Source: Acinetobacter guillouiae CIP 63.46
GTDB taxonomy: Bacteria; Pseudomonadota; Gammaproteobacteria; Pseudomonadales; Moraxellaceae
Assembly: GCF_000368145.1 (NCBI RefSeq)
Contig: NZ_KB849283.1
Span: 956,324-1,020,323, forward strand
DNA length: 64,000 nucleotides
Direction: 5' to 3'
Part shown: positions 28,172-37,335 of the stretch, piece after piece
Position numbering within the stretch: the first letter of the stretch is position 1
Layout: each line of letters opens with the position of its first letter
The notes under the pieces: model-generated
Told to the model about the DNA's origin: nothing
What the model saw: the letters and a program-made list of their open reading frames with translations, nothing else
Database searches by the model: none
Translations under genes and position numbers: made by a program

Positions 28172-28882
28172 ATGATTGATTTTTCAGAATTTCCTACGCT
28201 CGGAATCCTGGGTGGCATGGGGCCAGGTGCTGCAGTTGATTTTCAACAGCGCCTGCTCGATGCAAGCCCTGCAACTAAAGATCAGGAACATATTCCAACT
28301 ATTGTTTGGAATCATGGTGGAATTCCTGACCGACAACTTGCACTTAAAAACTTAGGTGAAAGTCCTTTCAAAGCCATGTTACATGGATTAAAAATTTTAG
28401 AACGTAGTGGTGTTGCTAAAGTGGCAATTCCATGTAACACCGCACATTTTTGGCATGCTGACTTACAACAACAGACCAATATTGAAATCTTAAATATGAT
28501 TGAAATTACTGTACAACAGATTTTGGATCATTATAAATATGGTGATAAAGTTGGAATTTTAGCAACCAAAGGCGCCCTTTCTACCGAGTTATATCAACGT
28601 GAATTAAGTAAATATAACATCCCTTATGTAATGAATTCTGAAGAAGAAATTGAAAAAAAATTTATGCCTGCAGTTTATGCTGTTAAACGGAATGAATCAG
28701 AAAAAGCAGGTATCATTTTTCAAGAACTCAGTCAACGGCTTATAGATGTAGGTGCAGGTTCAATTATTTTAGCCTGTACAGAAATTCCCTTGGGCTTACA
28801 CGCCATTCAATCTCCAATTTTAAATGTAAGCTTCGATACTACGCAACTTTTAGCAGATGCTTGTGTAAGGTGGTTTTACTAA
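28172..28882 (+). CDS. Aspartate/glutamate racemase family protein
   Basis: 236 residues. The two catalytic cysteines of cofactor-independent racemases are present, in VAIPCNTAHFW and in IILACTEIPLGL, with the N-terminal TLGILGGMGPGAAVDFQ motif. The ATG lies one base after the upstream stop codon, so the two genes are coupled. Cysteate is an aspartate analogue, so this racemase may interconvert D- and L-cysteate (or Asp/Glu) for the neighbouring lyase. That role is inferred from position only. Confidence 0.9.
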   Translation: MIDFSEFPTLGILGGMGPGAAVDFQQRLLDASPATKDQEHIPTIVWNHGGIPDRQLALKNLGESPFKAMLHGLKILERSGVAKVAIPCNTAHFWHADLQQQTNIEILNMIEITVQQILDHYKYGDKVGILATKGALSTELYQRELSKYNIPYVMNSEEEIEKKFMPAVYAVKRNESEKAGIIFQELSQRLIDVGAGSIILACTEIPLGLHAIQSPILNVSFDTTQLLADACVRWFY

Positions 28883-29071
28883 AAATAAATCAGTCTTCAT
28901 TTTCTATTTAAGAGAATACTTTGAATTATTTTCGGCTTTTTATTGCCTTACATTATATGGCATAAGCATGGATCAAGCAGTATATAAACCCATCTATAAT
29001 CAATATAGATAAATACCTAGTGTTCGTAACATCAGTATGCATTGATAAAATTTAATTAACTATTCTTGATT

Positions 29072-30334
29072 CTAAAAGTTAAGCTTTGTCCCCAATGCCA
29101 AGACCCAAGCATTGTTGATATCATGTGTTGCACCAGGATGAACAATATATTGCAGGCTTGGACGTAACATCAGCCATTTTGTTGGATAATAACTATAATT
29201 TAATTCAATATTATATTCGGCATCAGCATTAATTTGTTTCTTATCATCTGCAAAACGATTATTGATATGAATACGATTAAGCGCAAAACCCAAATTATCC
29301 TCAGCTCGGCTGGTTATCACCCCATAATACTTTAGACCGATCTGTTGAGACTGATCCACCTTGTTGGTGGTACGGCTATGGAATGTAAAATTTGCAAAAC
29401 TGTGTAAGCCCTGCTTTCCTACACCAACTGAAGTAAGTTGCTGGTCAAAATTAAACCAAGCGCCATAGGTATGATTTTGTTGCTGCCCCGTCCGTATATC
29501 CTTTTGATTTTTAGTTTCATCTGCAGTGTTATATATTGCTCCTACGCGATAAGTTCCTGCTAATGCATTGATCAATGATTTCGGTTGCCAGATCATCTCT
29601 AACGGAATGGTGACACCATCAGCTTGATGGGTACTCAGATTCCAGCCATGCCGTTCTAAAGCATTTTGAGGGTTATATTCATAAACACCGATTTGTAAGG
29701 CGAGTTCTGGGTGAAATTGATATTTTAAACGACCACCCCATTGAGAAATTGGAGAGTTATACCAAATTCCGCTTTGCCATTTTCCCATTTGCGTAGCACA
29801 AAATGAATTATTTTGAAATTCACAAGACATCACATTGAAATCTGTACCCATTCCCAAACGCCCTAATTTAATACTGAGCCCCTGTTCTTTAAAGTTTTTC
29901 TCCAAAGAAAACTCGGTCAATCGACTTTTACTGTTGCCACGACCATAATTTGCTTGAACATTGGCAAGCTGTGGTGCGGATGGATCAGAAATACCTTCTG
30001 AAGATAAACTTTGTCCTTGTCTTGCTGTGATTGTTGCTCTTAATGTGATCCCCTCCCAATTTGCCAGCTTTTCTAAATCTAAAGTTGAACCAATTAAAAA
30101 TTGACTGGCATATTTAGGATCACTCCCCGGATTGTAGCCACCATCAACTAAATAAGCGCTGTCTACAATCAAGTTTGCATCTAATTTAATGCCTTGCTTT
30201 AAAAGTTCAGTCCGCATCCCCTCCCAATCACCAAACAAATAAGGACTATTTTTGTCTAAGCTGTATTGAGCAGCATGTAACTGTATACTGAGCAATGAAA
30301 CAAGAGAAATTGTAAATTTAATCAAATTTGACAT
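29072..30334 (-). CDS. OprB family carbohydrate-selective porin
   Basis: 420 residues. A signal peptide (about residues 1-21, ending LHA-AQ) is followed by the OprB pattern SPYLFGDWEGMRTELLKQGI and then many amphipathic strands. It closes with WVLALGTKLNF, a C-terminal Phe outer-membrane signal. The EFSLEKNF region matches the family. The protein is an outer-membrane porin, probably for sugars or other small solutes. It stands alone and is convergent with the sulfonate operon. Confidence 0.85.
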   Translation of the reverse strand: MSNLIKFTISLVSLLSIQLHAAQYSLDKNSPYLFGDWEGMRTELLKQGIKLDANLIVDSAYLVDGGYNPGSDPKYASQFLIGSTLDLEKLANWEGITLRATITARQGQSLSSEGISDPSAPQLANVQANYGRGNSKSRLTEFSLEKNFKEQGLSIKLGRLGMGTDFNVMSCEFQNNSFCATQMGKWQSGIWYNSPISQWGGRLKYQFHPELALQIGVYEYNPQNALERHGWNLSTHQADGVTIPLEMIWQPKSLINALAGTYRVGAIYNTADETKNQKDIRTGQQQNHTYGAWFNFDQQLTSVGVGKQGLHSFANFTFHSRTTNKVDQSQQIGLKYYGVITSRAEDNLGFALNRIHINNRFADDKKQINADAEYNIELNYSYYPTKWLMLRPSLQYIVHPGATHDINNAWVLALGTKLNF

Positions 30335-30600
30335 AGGTTTACCTTAATTTTGCAAAGTCCATAATTTAAATAAATGACAGATGCTGGTTTTGCTATTCGA
30401 CAAAACATGGTTTAATTTTTGGATTTCTCAAAAATGTGAATGATGAATGCGAGTTAAATCAATCAAGGCTTGATTTAACTAAAAGACGATTGTTCCAATA
30501 AATATTTGAGGGAATTTTTAAGCGCCTACGTGGTCACAATAATCATGACAAAACTCCATTAAGCATGATTACTCATTGACGTTTATTCATCATTGAGTCA

Positions 30601-31308
30601 CTAGCTTGGTTGGACAAATCTTTGCTGGGCTGCGAGATAAGACAGATACAACACGGGTGCCACAAAGAAAGCGACACTCCAGAAATCTAGATACACATAT
30701 AAAAAAGCACCTAAAAATGCGCCAATCACAAAACCCACCACAATGCTGAAACTGTGCTTTAACTTTTGCATATTGCTATGGTTCCGATCTCTTAAATAAT
30801 TAGAAATATCTATACCTAACTGTGTTGTATTTCCCGTCATCATGGTGCTCGGACTAATATGTTTAATTAAGGTTTTACTTGAAGTGTTACGAATAGCTAA
30901 GGCGATCAGCCCTAAACCACCTGTAATTGCGACAGTGACGCTATTGGCATCTTTAAACGGTTCAAAATATAAACCTGCAAGCATAAACCCAATTAAAAAA
31001 ATTGCTTCCCCCAAAAATAAATAACTTAAGGTGGTATGTTTTTGTACGCTACGATCAATCCAATATTTGGTGATGGCAACAGTCAGAATAAATAAGGGAA
31101 TTGCCCCAAGCTTAATCCAAATCCCAGGCCCACCTTTGACCCAAGCAGCACCAGCTAAGACTAAGTTTCCTGTGACATGCGCAGTAAAAAAACCAAACAG
31201 TGCGATAAAGCCAATGGTATCAATTGCGCCACCCACAATTGTCAATAACAAAGGATCTCGACATGTTTTCCAAAACCCACTCGGCGGCGTCGTTTGTATA
31301 TTTTCCAT
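30601..31308 (-). CDS. DUF1275 (YoaK-like) membrane protein 1
   Basis: 235 residues with six predicted helices. Family marks are GGAIDTIGFIALFGFFTAHVTGNLVL near the N-terminus (given here in outline: D-x-x-GF...F-x-x-HVTGN) and MMTGNTTQLGIDI in the middle. DUF1275 proteins are polytopic inner-membrane proteins of unknown transport function. It lies 48 bases downstream of a paralogue in the same direction, so the pair probably arose by duplication and is co-transcribed. Confidence 0.87.
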   Translation of the reverse strand: MENIQTTPPSGFWKTCRDPLLLTIVGGAIDTIGFIALFGFFTAHVTGNLVLAGAAWVKGGPGIWIKLGAIPLFILTVAITKYWIDRSVQKHTTLSYLFLGEAIFLIGFMLAGLYFEPFKDANSVTVAITGGLGLIALAIRNTSSKTLIKHISPSTMMTGNTTQLGIDISNYLRDRNHSNMQKLKHSFSIVVGFVIGAFLGAFLYVYLDFWSVAFFVAPVLYLSYLAAQQRFVQPS

Positions 31309-31356
31309 GTTCTACTCGTCATTCAATAATTAATTAGAATTAGGATCTTTCAAAAC

Positions 31357-32037
31357 CTAAGCTTTTTTATAGTTGTCCCGATTGATGTAAATCATCAGCA
31401 ATAAAACTGGGGGAAGCAAAAATAACCACAGTAGTGCAAATTTATATACGATTGCGGCAACTGCGCATCCCAGTGCAAAACTCAACATGGTTGGAAAAAT
31501 TGCAACAATACTCTGTCGAATTTGCAGTCTTTTTTCCTGAGAAGGTTTGGAAAAAAGCTCGGCAATATTTAACATCAATTGTGTTGTAGCACCCGTCATC
31601 ACGGTTGTTGGTGATTCTTTCGTCCAATGGATACGGTGCATCGCGTTTTGAATCGCCATAGCCGCCACCAACAACATGCCTACAGTGAAACTCATGATGG
31701 TATCGTATTTCGGAAAGGGCAAATAAAAGTAGGAACATACGGCGACAATACTAAAAAGCAAAAACATCAGTTTTAGAAAAAACGCATATGAACTATTTTG
31801 ATGTCGGATAAACTTTTGATCCAACAATTTGACCGATAAAACTGTAATACAGAACATCGGTAGTGCTGCCAATTTAGCCCAAGCACCTGTTTGACTCTCG
31901 GAGACTAAAGCCGCGCCTAATGTTACAAAATTACCTGTCACGTGGGCAGAAAATAAGCCATGCAATGCGAGAAAGCTTGCAGTATCGACATAGCCTGCAT
32001 TGAAGCTCAATAACTTACTTAGTCTGAATTGCATCAT
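31357..32037 (-). CDS. DUF1275 (YoaK-like) membrane protein 2
   Basis: 226 residues with six predicted helices and the same signatures as its neighbour: GYVDTASFLALHGLFSAHVT near residue 15 and TVMTGATTQLMLNI in the middle. It is upstream of paralogue 1 and 35 bases downstream of the XapX gene. The function is unknown; the two may work as a heteromeric membrane complex, which is speculation. Confidence 0.87.
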   Translation of the reverse strand: MMQFRLSKLLSFNAGYVDTASFLALHGLFSAHVTGNFVTLGAALVSESQTGAWAKLAALPMFCITVLSVKLLDQKFIRHQNSSYAFFLKLMFLLFSIVAVCSYFYLPFPKYDTIMSFTVGMLLVAAMAIQNAMHRIHWTKESPTTVMTGATTQLMLNIAELFSKPSQEKRLQIRQSIVAIFPTMLSFALGCAVAAIVYKFALLWLFLLPPVLLLMIYINRDNYKKA

Positions 32038-32072
32038 TTGCCCCTTTCTCCTGTTATTGCATCACCCTATCG

Positions 32073-32237
32073 TTAGGATAATAAGTTTTTAATCATTGGC
32101 ATGAGTTGTTCGCCAATAACCATCCCCAATAAACCGCATAGGGCCACAAAAGGGGGGGCTGGAGATTTCACATTTAATAGGTAATACAACACGCCAACCA
32201 ACAACCCAACGGCCAAAGAGATCAGATAGATTTTCAT
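32073..32237 (-). CDS. XapX domain small membrane protein
   Basis: 54 residues. Two short hydrophobic helices flank the XapX signature: YLISLAVGLLVGVLYYLLNV, then SPAPPFVALCGLLGMVIGEQ. GGGGGAG precedes the ATG. XapX proteins are tiny two-helix proteins of unknown function, often near DUF1275 or isochorismatase genes as here. Confidence 0.85.
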   Translation of the reverse strand: MKIYLISLAVGLLVGVLYYLLNVKSPAPPFVALCGLLGMVIGEQLMPMIKNLLS

Positions 32238-32294
32238 AAATTTCTCCCCCAATAAAATTCCACCTAGTTTCAGATGGAATTTTTTAGGTTGGTT

Positions 32295-34169
32295 TTAAAA
32301 AGCAAAACAAGAACAGCCTAATGCGCCCCAAAATGATTTTTTATCCTGATCATTGATAGGAACATCAAGCATCCATGCATGCGAATGTCCATGCATGCCA
32401 CAGCTGCTAGAACATGAACACACTGCTGAATCTTTTTGTAAGGGTTGTAAGGAAGGCGCATTACGATTTTCAGAGTGGCGCCACTGCCCGCCAAATCGCT
32501 TGACTGGTGACCAATCAGGCGAAGCGGGTGGAATCGGTGGATCTTGTTGCTTAAATTCGGCACCCGCATAGACCACTTTACCGTCCATCACCGTCATGAC
32601 TGATTCAATAAATTGAATTTCATCGCCCTCAACAGTGAGATAGTCATCTGAGAGTACAACTAGGTCTGCATGTTCCCCTGCGACTAAAGCGCCTTTATGG
32701 TTTTGCTCGCCTGAAAACCAAGCAGATCCTTTGGTCCATAGTCTTAACGCTGTTTGACGATCAAGTAAGTCTTTCTCATCATATAAAGTAAAACCACCCG
32801 CAGTTTTACCTGTGGTTAACCATGCCAAACAGACCCAAGGATTGTATGATGCAACACGCGTCGCATCTGTTCCAGCGCCCACTGGTACACCCAACTCAAG
32901 CATTTTTTTTACCGGAGGCGTGTCTTTGGCTGCATCGGCACCATAACGCTGAACAAAGATTTCGCCTTGATACGCCATACGGTGTTGAATGGCAATTCCT
33001 CCACCGAGGGCACCAATCCGTTCTATGTTTTTTTCTGAAACCGTCTCTGCATGGTCAATAATAAAACGGGTTTCAAATGGCTTTTTACCATTGACACGTT
33101 CAAAAACATTGAGCAATCGACTAATGCTTTCATCATAGGTGGCGTGAATTCGAAACGGCCATTTCTTCTCAGACAAATGTTCAACAATAGCTTCTAATTC
33201 AGTTTCCATTTTTTCTGGAAGATCTGGGCGAGGTTCATAAAAATCCTCAAAATCACCAGCTGACCAAGTCAGGTTTTCACCCGCACCATTCATCATCAAT
33301 AATGCATCACCATCACCAGGAAACGTCATTTCTGTCCATCGTTGATAATCTTCTAACTCTTCACCGGCTTTTTGTGCAAAGAGGTTATAAGCAATACGAA
33401 CGGTCATTTGATCTTTTTCATGCAATTGATTGATCACTGCATAATCATCTGGATAGTTTTGCCCACCCCCTCCGGCATCTATCGCAGAAGTGACACCGAG
33501 CCGATTTAACTCACGCATAAAATGTCGGGTAGAATTCACTTGATCTTCGACGGGTAATTTGGGTGCCTTACCCAGTGTTGAATACAAAATTGCAGCAGAA
33601 GGCGTTGCCAATAATAAACCTGTTGGCTCGCCTTTTTCATTGCGTTCTATTCTGCCCCCGGGTGGATCAGGAGTATCTTTATTAAAACCTAAGACATCTA
33701 ATGCTGCTCTGTTCAACATTGCACTTGCATATAAGTGCAGAATAAAAACAGGGGTATCAGGTGCAGCTTTATTGATTTCAGCTAAAGTTGGTAAACGCTT
33801 TTCTGCAAATTGGAATTCAGTCCACCCACCGACAACACGTACCCACTGTGGTGCTGGCGTATTTTCTGCCTGCTCTTTGAGTAAGTTTAAAGCATCTTTA
33901 ACAGTCGGGACCCCTTCCCAACGTAACTCCATATTATAGTTAAGCCCGCCACGGATAATATGGAGATGGCTGTCATTTAAACCGGGAATAACGCGACGAC
34001 CATTTAAATCAATCACTTTTGTCGAGTCGTTGGCCAACTTCATGATGCTATTTTCATCACCCGCGGCAAACACTTTTCCATCAGCGATCGCAATTGCATC
34101 TACTTCAGGTTGTTTCGGGTCAAGCGTGGTAATTTTGCCGTTCTTAAGAATTAACTGTACATCTGTCAT
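32295..34169 (-). CDS. YtcJ-like metal-dependent amidohydrolase with Cys/His-rich tail
   Basis: About 624 residues. The composite beta-sandwich starts LILKNGKITTLDP and the first metal motif is in LNDSHLHIIRGG (H-x-H). Further ligands fit RIHATYDES, IIDHAETV and GTDATRVASYNPW, as in amidohydrolase family 3 (YtcJ, 'exoenzyme regulatory'-type). The last about 45 residues are unusual, with AVCSCSSSCGMHGHSHAW and a final GCSCFAF, a likely metal-binding appendage. The start is ATG 34169 with GGAG before it. The substrate is unknown. It lies in a leftward operon behind an isochorismatase-like gene. Confidence 0.85.
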   Translation of the reverse strand: MTDVQLILKNGKITTLDPKQPEVDAIAIADGKVFAAGDENSIMKLANDSTKVIDLNGRRVIPGLNDSHLHIIRGGLNYNMELRWEGVPTVKDALNLLKEQAENTPAPQWVRVVGGWTEFQFAEKRLPTLAEINKAAPDTPVFILHLYASAMLNRAALDVLGFNKDTPDPPGGRIERNEKGEPTGLLLATPSAAILYSTLGKAPKLPVEDQVNSTRHFMRELNRLGVTSAIDAGGGGQNYPDDYAVINQLHEKDQMTVRIAYNLFAQKAGEELEDYQRWTEMTFPGDGDALLMMNGAGENLTWSAGDFEDFYEPRPDLPEKMETELEAIVEHLSEKKWPFRIHATYDESISRLLNVFERVNGKKPFETRFIIDHAETVSEKNIERIGALGGGIAIQHRMAYQGEIFVQRYGADAAKDTPPVKKMLELGVPVGAGTDATRVASYNPWVCLAWLTTGKTAGGFTLYDEKDLLDRQTALRLWTKGSAWFSGEQNHKGALVAGEHADLVVLSDDYLTVEGDEIQFIESVMTVMDGKVVYAGAEFKQQDPPIPPASPDWSPVKRFGGQWRHSENRNAPSLQPLQKDSAVCSCSSSCGMHGHSHAWMLDVPINDQDKKSFWGALGCSCFAF

Positions 34170-34208
34170 GATCATCTCCATGTAGATGAATATTTATATC
34201 CATAAGGT

Positions 34209-34894
34209 TTATTTTGCTGACACAGGTGCAATAACTTCATGTTGCGTTGTGGTTCTTTCTGGCGCTTTATGTACCATAGTATATGCATAATCTACGCCCA
34301 TACCGTATGCACCCGAATGTTCACGCACAATGTCCATCACTGCATCATAAGTTTCACGATGTGCCCAATCACGTTGCCACTCAAGTAAAACTTGTTGCCA
34401 GGTTACAGGAACCACGCCTGCTTGGATCATCCGTTGCATCGCATAATCATGTGCTTCTTTTGAAGTTCCACCTGAAGCATCGGCAACCATATAAATTTCA
34501 TAATCACCTTCCAGCATTGCACCAAAAGCGAATGTAATATTGCAAACTTCAGTCCATAAACCCGATACGATAATTTTTTACGATGATTGGCTGCCAATGC
34601 ATCACGAACCTTTTGGTCATCCCATGAGTTCATAGAGGTTCTTTCGAGTAAAGGGGCTTCAGGGAACACATTTAATAATTCTGGAAAAGTGTGTCCTGAA
34701 AAACTTTCTGTTTCTACTGTTGTAATGGTGGTTGGAATATTAAAAACCTGAGCGGCTTTAGCCAATCCCACCACATTATTTTTTAAAGTTTGACGATCAA
34801 TTGACTGTACGCCAAAAGCCATTTGTGGTTGTTGATCAATAAAGATGATTTGACAGTTTTGAGGTGTAAGTTGTTCTAAAAATGCTTTATTCAT
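34209..34894 (-). pseudogene. Isochorismatase-family (YcaC-like) hydrolase, frameshifted
   Basis: The N-terminal part (MNKAFLEQLTPQNCQIIFID and on) runs in one frame to NHRKK and then goes out of frame. The C-terminal part (MLEGDYEIYMVADASGGTSK to APVSAK) is in the next frame. Inserting one A in the six-A run at 34574-34579 restores IIVSGLWTEVCNITFAFGAM, which carries the catalytic Cys of the YcaC group. So this is a single-base loss in a homopolymer. It may be a real pseudogene, a slippage-controlled gene or a sequencing error. The full product would be about 228 residues. Confidence 0.85.
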
Positions 34895-35030
34895 TTTGAT
34901 TCGCAACACATTTATAAAGGAATTTATATAAAAGCAAAAATACACGTAAACCACTAGACACTATTTTAAATACAAACTGTATCCTAAAAAGATACAATGA
35001 TTGATCAGCATAGGATGATGCGTTACTTTA

Positions 35031-35296
35031 GGGGCTGTTGACAATTCGTCTATGTTTGCGACTTCGAGTGGTTTTTAGATGATACAAGGCACGAAATATG
35101 AAATTTAGTCATTCTAAATGAATAGTTCGTAACGAAGTAGCGGCAAAAACCACACTAGTCCCGAAGGGTTGTGGCTAAAATTATCTCAGCCTACGTTATG
35201 AAACTCGAAAATAGTCTCGCTATTCTTTTCGTTTCATGCCTTGTCTGCTCAATTTTAGCTTACAACACAAGCTATTTATGAAATGTCAACAGCCCC
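35031..35296. repeat. MITE-like repeat, copy 2 (266 bp)
   Basis: Same length and orientation as the copy at 18751-19016, differing at scattered positions. Both termini changed together: GGGG at the left tip and CCCC at the right tip, against GGGT and ACCC in copy 1. The internal stem arms 35068-35076 and 35145-35153 carry a matching paired change. It sits between a LysR gene (34 bases downstream) and the leftward isochorismatase operon, where a divergent promoter would be expected. Confidence 0.85.
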
Positions 35297-35329
35297 TCAT
35301 CATTCAAGTGAAGAGTACTTTAAAATTAA

Positions 35330-36214
35330 ATGGATAAATTAGACTGTATCAATACTTTTATTAGTGTCGTTGAATATGGAAATTTCAGCAGTGCATCACG
35401 TCACTTAAACATTACTAGAGATCAAGTTGCGAAAAGAATTTGCCATTTGGAAACTATTTTTAATACGGTCCTGTTCATCCGCAATACTCGCAAAATGGAT
35501 TTAACTCATTCAGGTGAAAAATTTTATCAACACTCTAAAGTCATTATGAGTGAGTTTGAATGGGCAACCAGTGACTTTACCCACGACCAGAAATATCCCG
35601 AGGGTAAACTCAGAATCAATGCACCTCATTCATTTAGACATGCGCATCTTACCGAGATCATTTCTAAATTTATGACACAGTACCCCAACATCAAAATAGA
35701 CTTGTTACTTTCAGATAAGTTTTTAAATATCAGTGAAGATCAATATGATATTGTTCTAAGAATCAGTCAGGATATTGATCAGCGTAATGCTCACCTGTTT
35801 AGTACCTATCATCGACATTTTTATGCAACTACAGCTTATTTTGCAAAATATGGCGTACCCAATACAATTGATGAGTTAAAACAGCACAGTTTATTGTTGT
35901 ATTCACAAACGGATTCAAGTACTAAAATTGTGCTGAATAAGAATAAAAAAGAAGAAACTATTTACTGTACGCCGAAATTGACATGCAATAGTGGCGATTT
36001 CCTTTTAGATTTTTGTAAACAAGATCAAGGCATTATATTTTTACCCGATTTTTTAGCAAAAAAAGATCAAGATGCTGGAAAAATTGTTCGTTGTTTAGAA
36101 GACTATCATTCAAAGCAACTTTATTTTTATGCAATTACGCCATCTCAACAAAAGATTCCAAAAAAAGTGAAGCTCTTTTTAGATCATCTCAAAAAACACT
36201 TATCTGATCGCTAA
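35330..36214 (+). CDS. LysR family transcriptional regulator
   Basis: 294 residues. The N-terminal winged helix reads FISVVEYGNFSSASRHLNIT and then VAKRICHLETIFNTVLFIRN, and a LysR substrate-binding domain follows. It is divergent from the isochorismatase/amidohydrolase operon, its likely target, but a repeat copy occupies the space between them. The region just before the start has a TTTAAAATTAA stretch and no clear ribosome-binding site. Confidence 0.9.
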   Translation: MDKLDCINTFISVVEYGNFSSASRHLNITRDQVAKRICHLETIFNTVLFIRNTRKMDLTHSGEKFYQHSKVIMSEFEWATSDFTHDQKYPEGKLRINAPHSFRHAHLTEIISKFMTQYPNIKIDLLLSDKFLNISEDQYDIVLRISQDIDQRNAHLFSTYHRHFYATTAYFAKYGVPNTIDELKQHSLLLYSQTDSSTKIVLNKNKKEETIYCTPKLTCNSGDFLLDFCKQDQGIIFLPDFLAKKDQDAGKIVRCLEDYHSKQLYFYAITPSQQKIPKKVKLFLDHLKKHLSDR

Positions 36215-36325
36215 AATATAAAGCTTTAGACTAGACTTTAACCTAATAACTAAGTATTCACGGCTCATGTTGTATCTTTATAGATAGCAATTTAACAAAG
36301 TGTTGTTTATGCAATTATTCAGCAT

Positions 36326-37180
36326 CTAAGCTTGCAAACTTGACACAGATTTGAATTTGGGACTAAACACATTGTTCTGTAATCGTGTTTGCATATATTC
36401 AGCATAAACCGATAGTTTTTCATAAATATGTTCAGAATAAAACATATCTTCGACTAGGTTTTGCGCTTGAACTAAATCATAAAGACCTGATAAATTTAAA
36501 ATTTTAGCATTCATTTCTGAAAATTTACGACATAAAGCCACATGAAAATCATCTTTATATTTAAACAAAAGCTTCTGCATGTTTAATTTATGATCATGAT
36601 GATCTAATTGCAGATTTAGACCATCTTGATCATTTTCGGGATTTACCAAGAAAATTCGAACCTTAAAAAAACATTCTATTTCAAACAAATAATCTGGATT
36701 GATCGGTTGATCTGTAATTAAAAAGATACGATAAACTTCTGCCTGAGTCAGTGCTTTGAACAACTGAAAATAAACAAATTCCTGTGCATCCCATGTTTGA
36801 TCTTGTAGGTCTAAAAATAGATTTAAACTTTCTAGAACGACATCATCCTTGGTCAAGTTCATGGTTTTTTCCACCTGATAGTAAGGTTTTAAAATATCTT
36901 GAACCTGTGCTGTCAAAAGAGTTGAGTAAAGCACTGTTTGATTTAAATTCGCCAAAATAAAGGGTGAAAACAAATAAGCCAGACTTAAATGATTTGAAGT
37001 AATTGCAGATTGGATAATCGCTGTACTTTTCTTTTTTGAAAATTCACGTAAGACTTTGGCACGCAACAATGTAGCTTCTAAGTTTACAAATCTTTGATTG
37101 AGTTGCTCTATCACATTTTCAGAGCAACCATGCTCACATAAAACTTGTGTGAGCACATTCAACTGAGTCGTCACAAACAT
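36326..37180 (-). CDS. Hypothetical protein, 284 residues
   Basis: I do not recognise a family. It is soluble, rich in Leu, Gln, Asn and Phe, and mostly helical in appearance, with no signal peptide or membrane segment. Pieces such as VYRIFLITDQPINPDYLFEI and FFKVRIFLVNPEND alternate strand and helix and hint at a Rossmann-like or PLD-like C-terminal half. It is monocistronic and divergent from the MocR gene. The length and normal codon use suggest a real gene. Confidence 0.6.
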   Translation of the reverse strand: MFVTTQLNVLTQVLCEHGCSENVIEQLNQRFVNLEATLLRAKVLREFSKKKSTAIIQSAITSNHLSLAYLFSPFILANLNQTVLYSTLLTAQVQDILKPYYQVEKTMNLTKDDVVLESLNLFLDLQDQTWDAQEFVYFQLFKALTQAEVYRIFLITDQPINPDYLFEIECFFKVRIFLVNPENDQDGLNLQLDHHDHKLNMQKLLFKYKDDFHVALCRKFSEMNAKILNLSGLYDLVQAQNLVEDMFYSEHIYEKLSVYAEYMQTRLQNNVFSPKFKSVSSLQA

Positions 37181-37268
37181 ATCCCTGCCTCATTCTATAC
37201 TGCATCGCGTTCGACTATTTTGGAAAGAAATCAAAAAGAAATATAGCCACAAAATTTTAGAAAAAATA

Positions 37269-37305
37269 TATAACAGATAGAGCTGTGCTGATTGCTTCTG
37301 TTATA
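37269..37305. promoter_or_regulatory. Inverted repeat before the MocR gene
   Basis: Perfect 9-bp arms TATAACAGA (37269-37277) and TCTGTTATA (37297-37305) separated by 19 bases, 31 bases before the MocR start codon. Almost the same arm sequence returns in the hairpin after the gene. A regulator site for MocR autoregulation is plausible. Confidence 0.5.
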
Positions 37306-37335
37306 GTTATTTTAAATACCCACTTGCATTGACCT

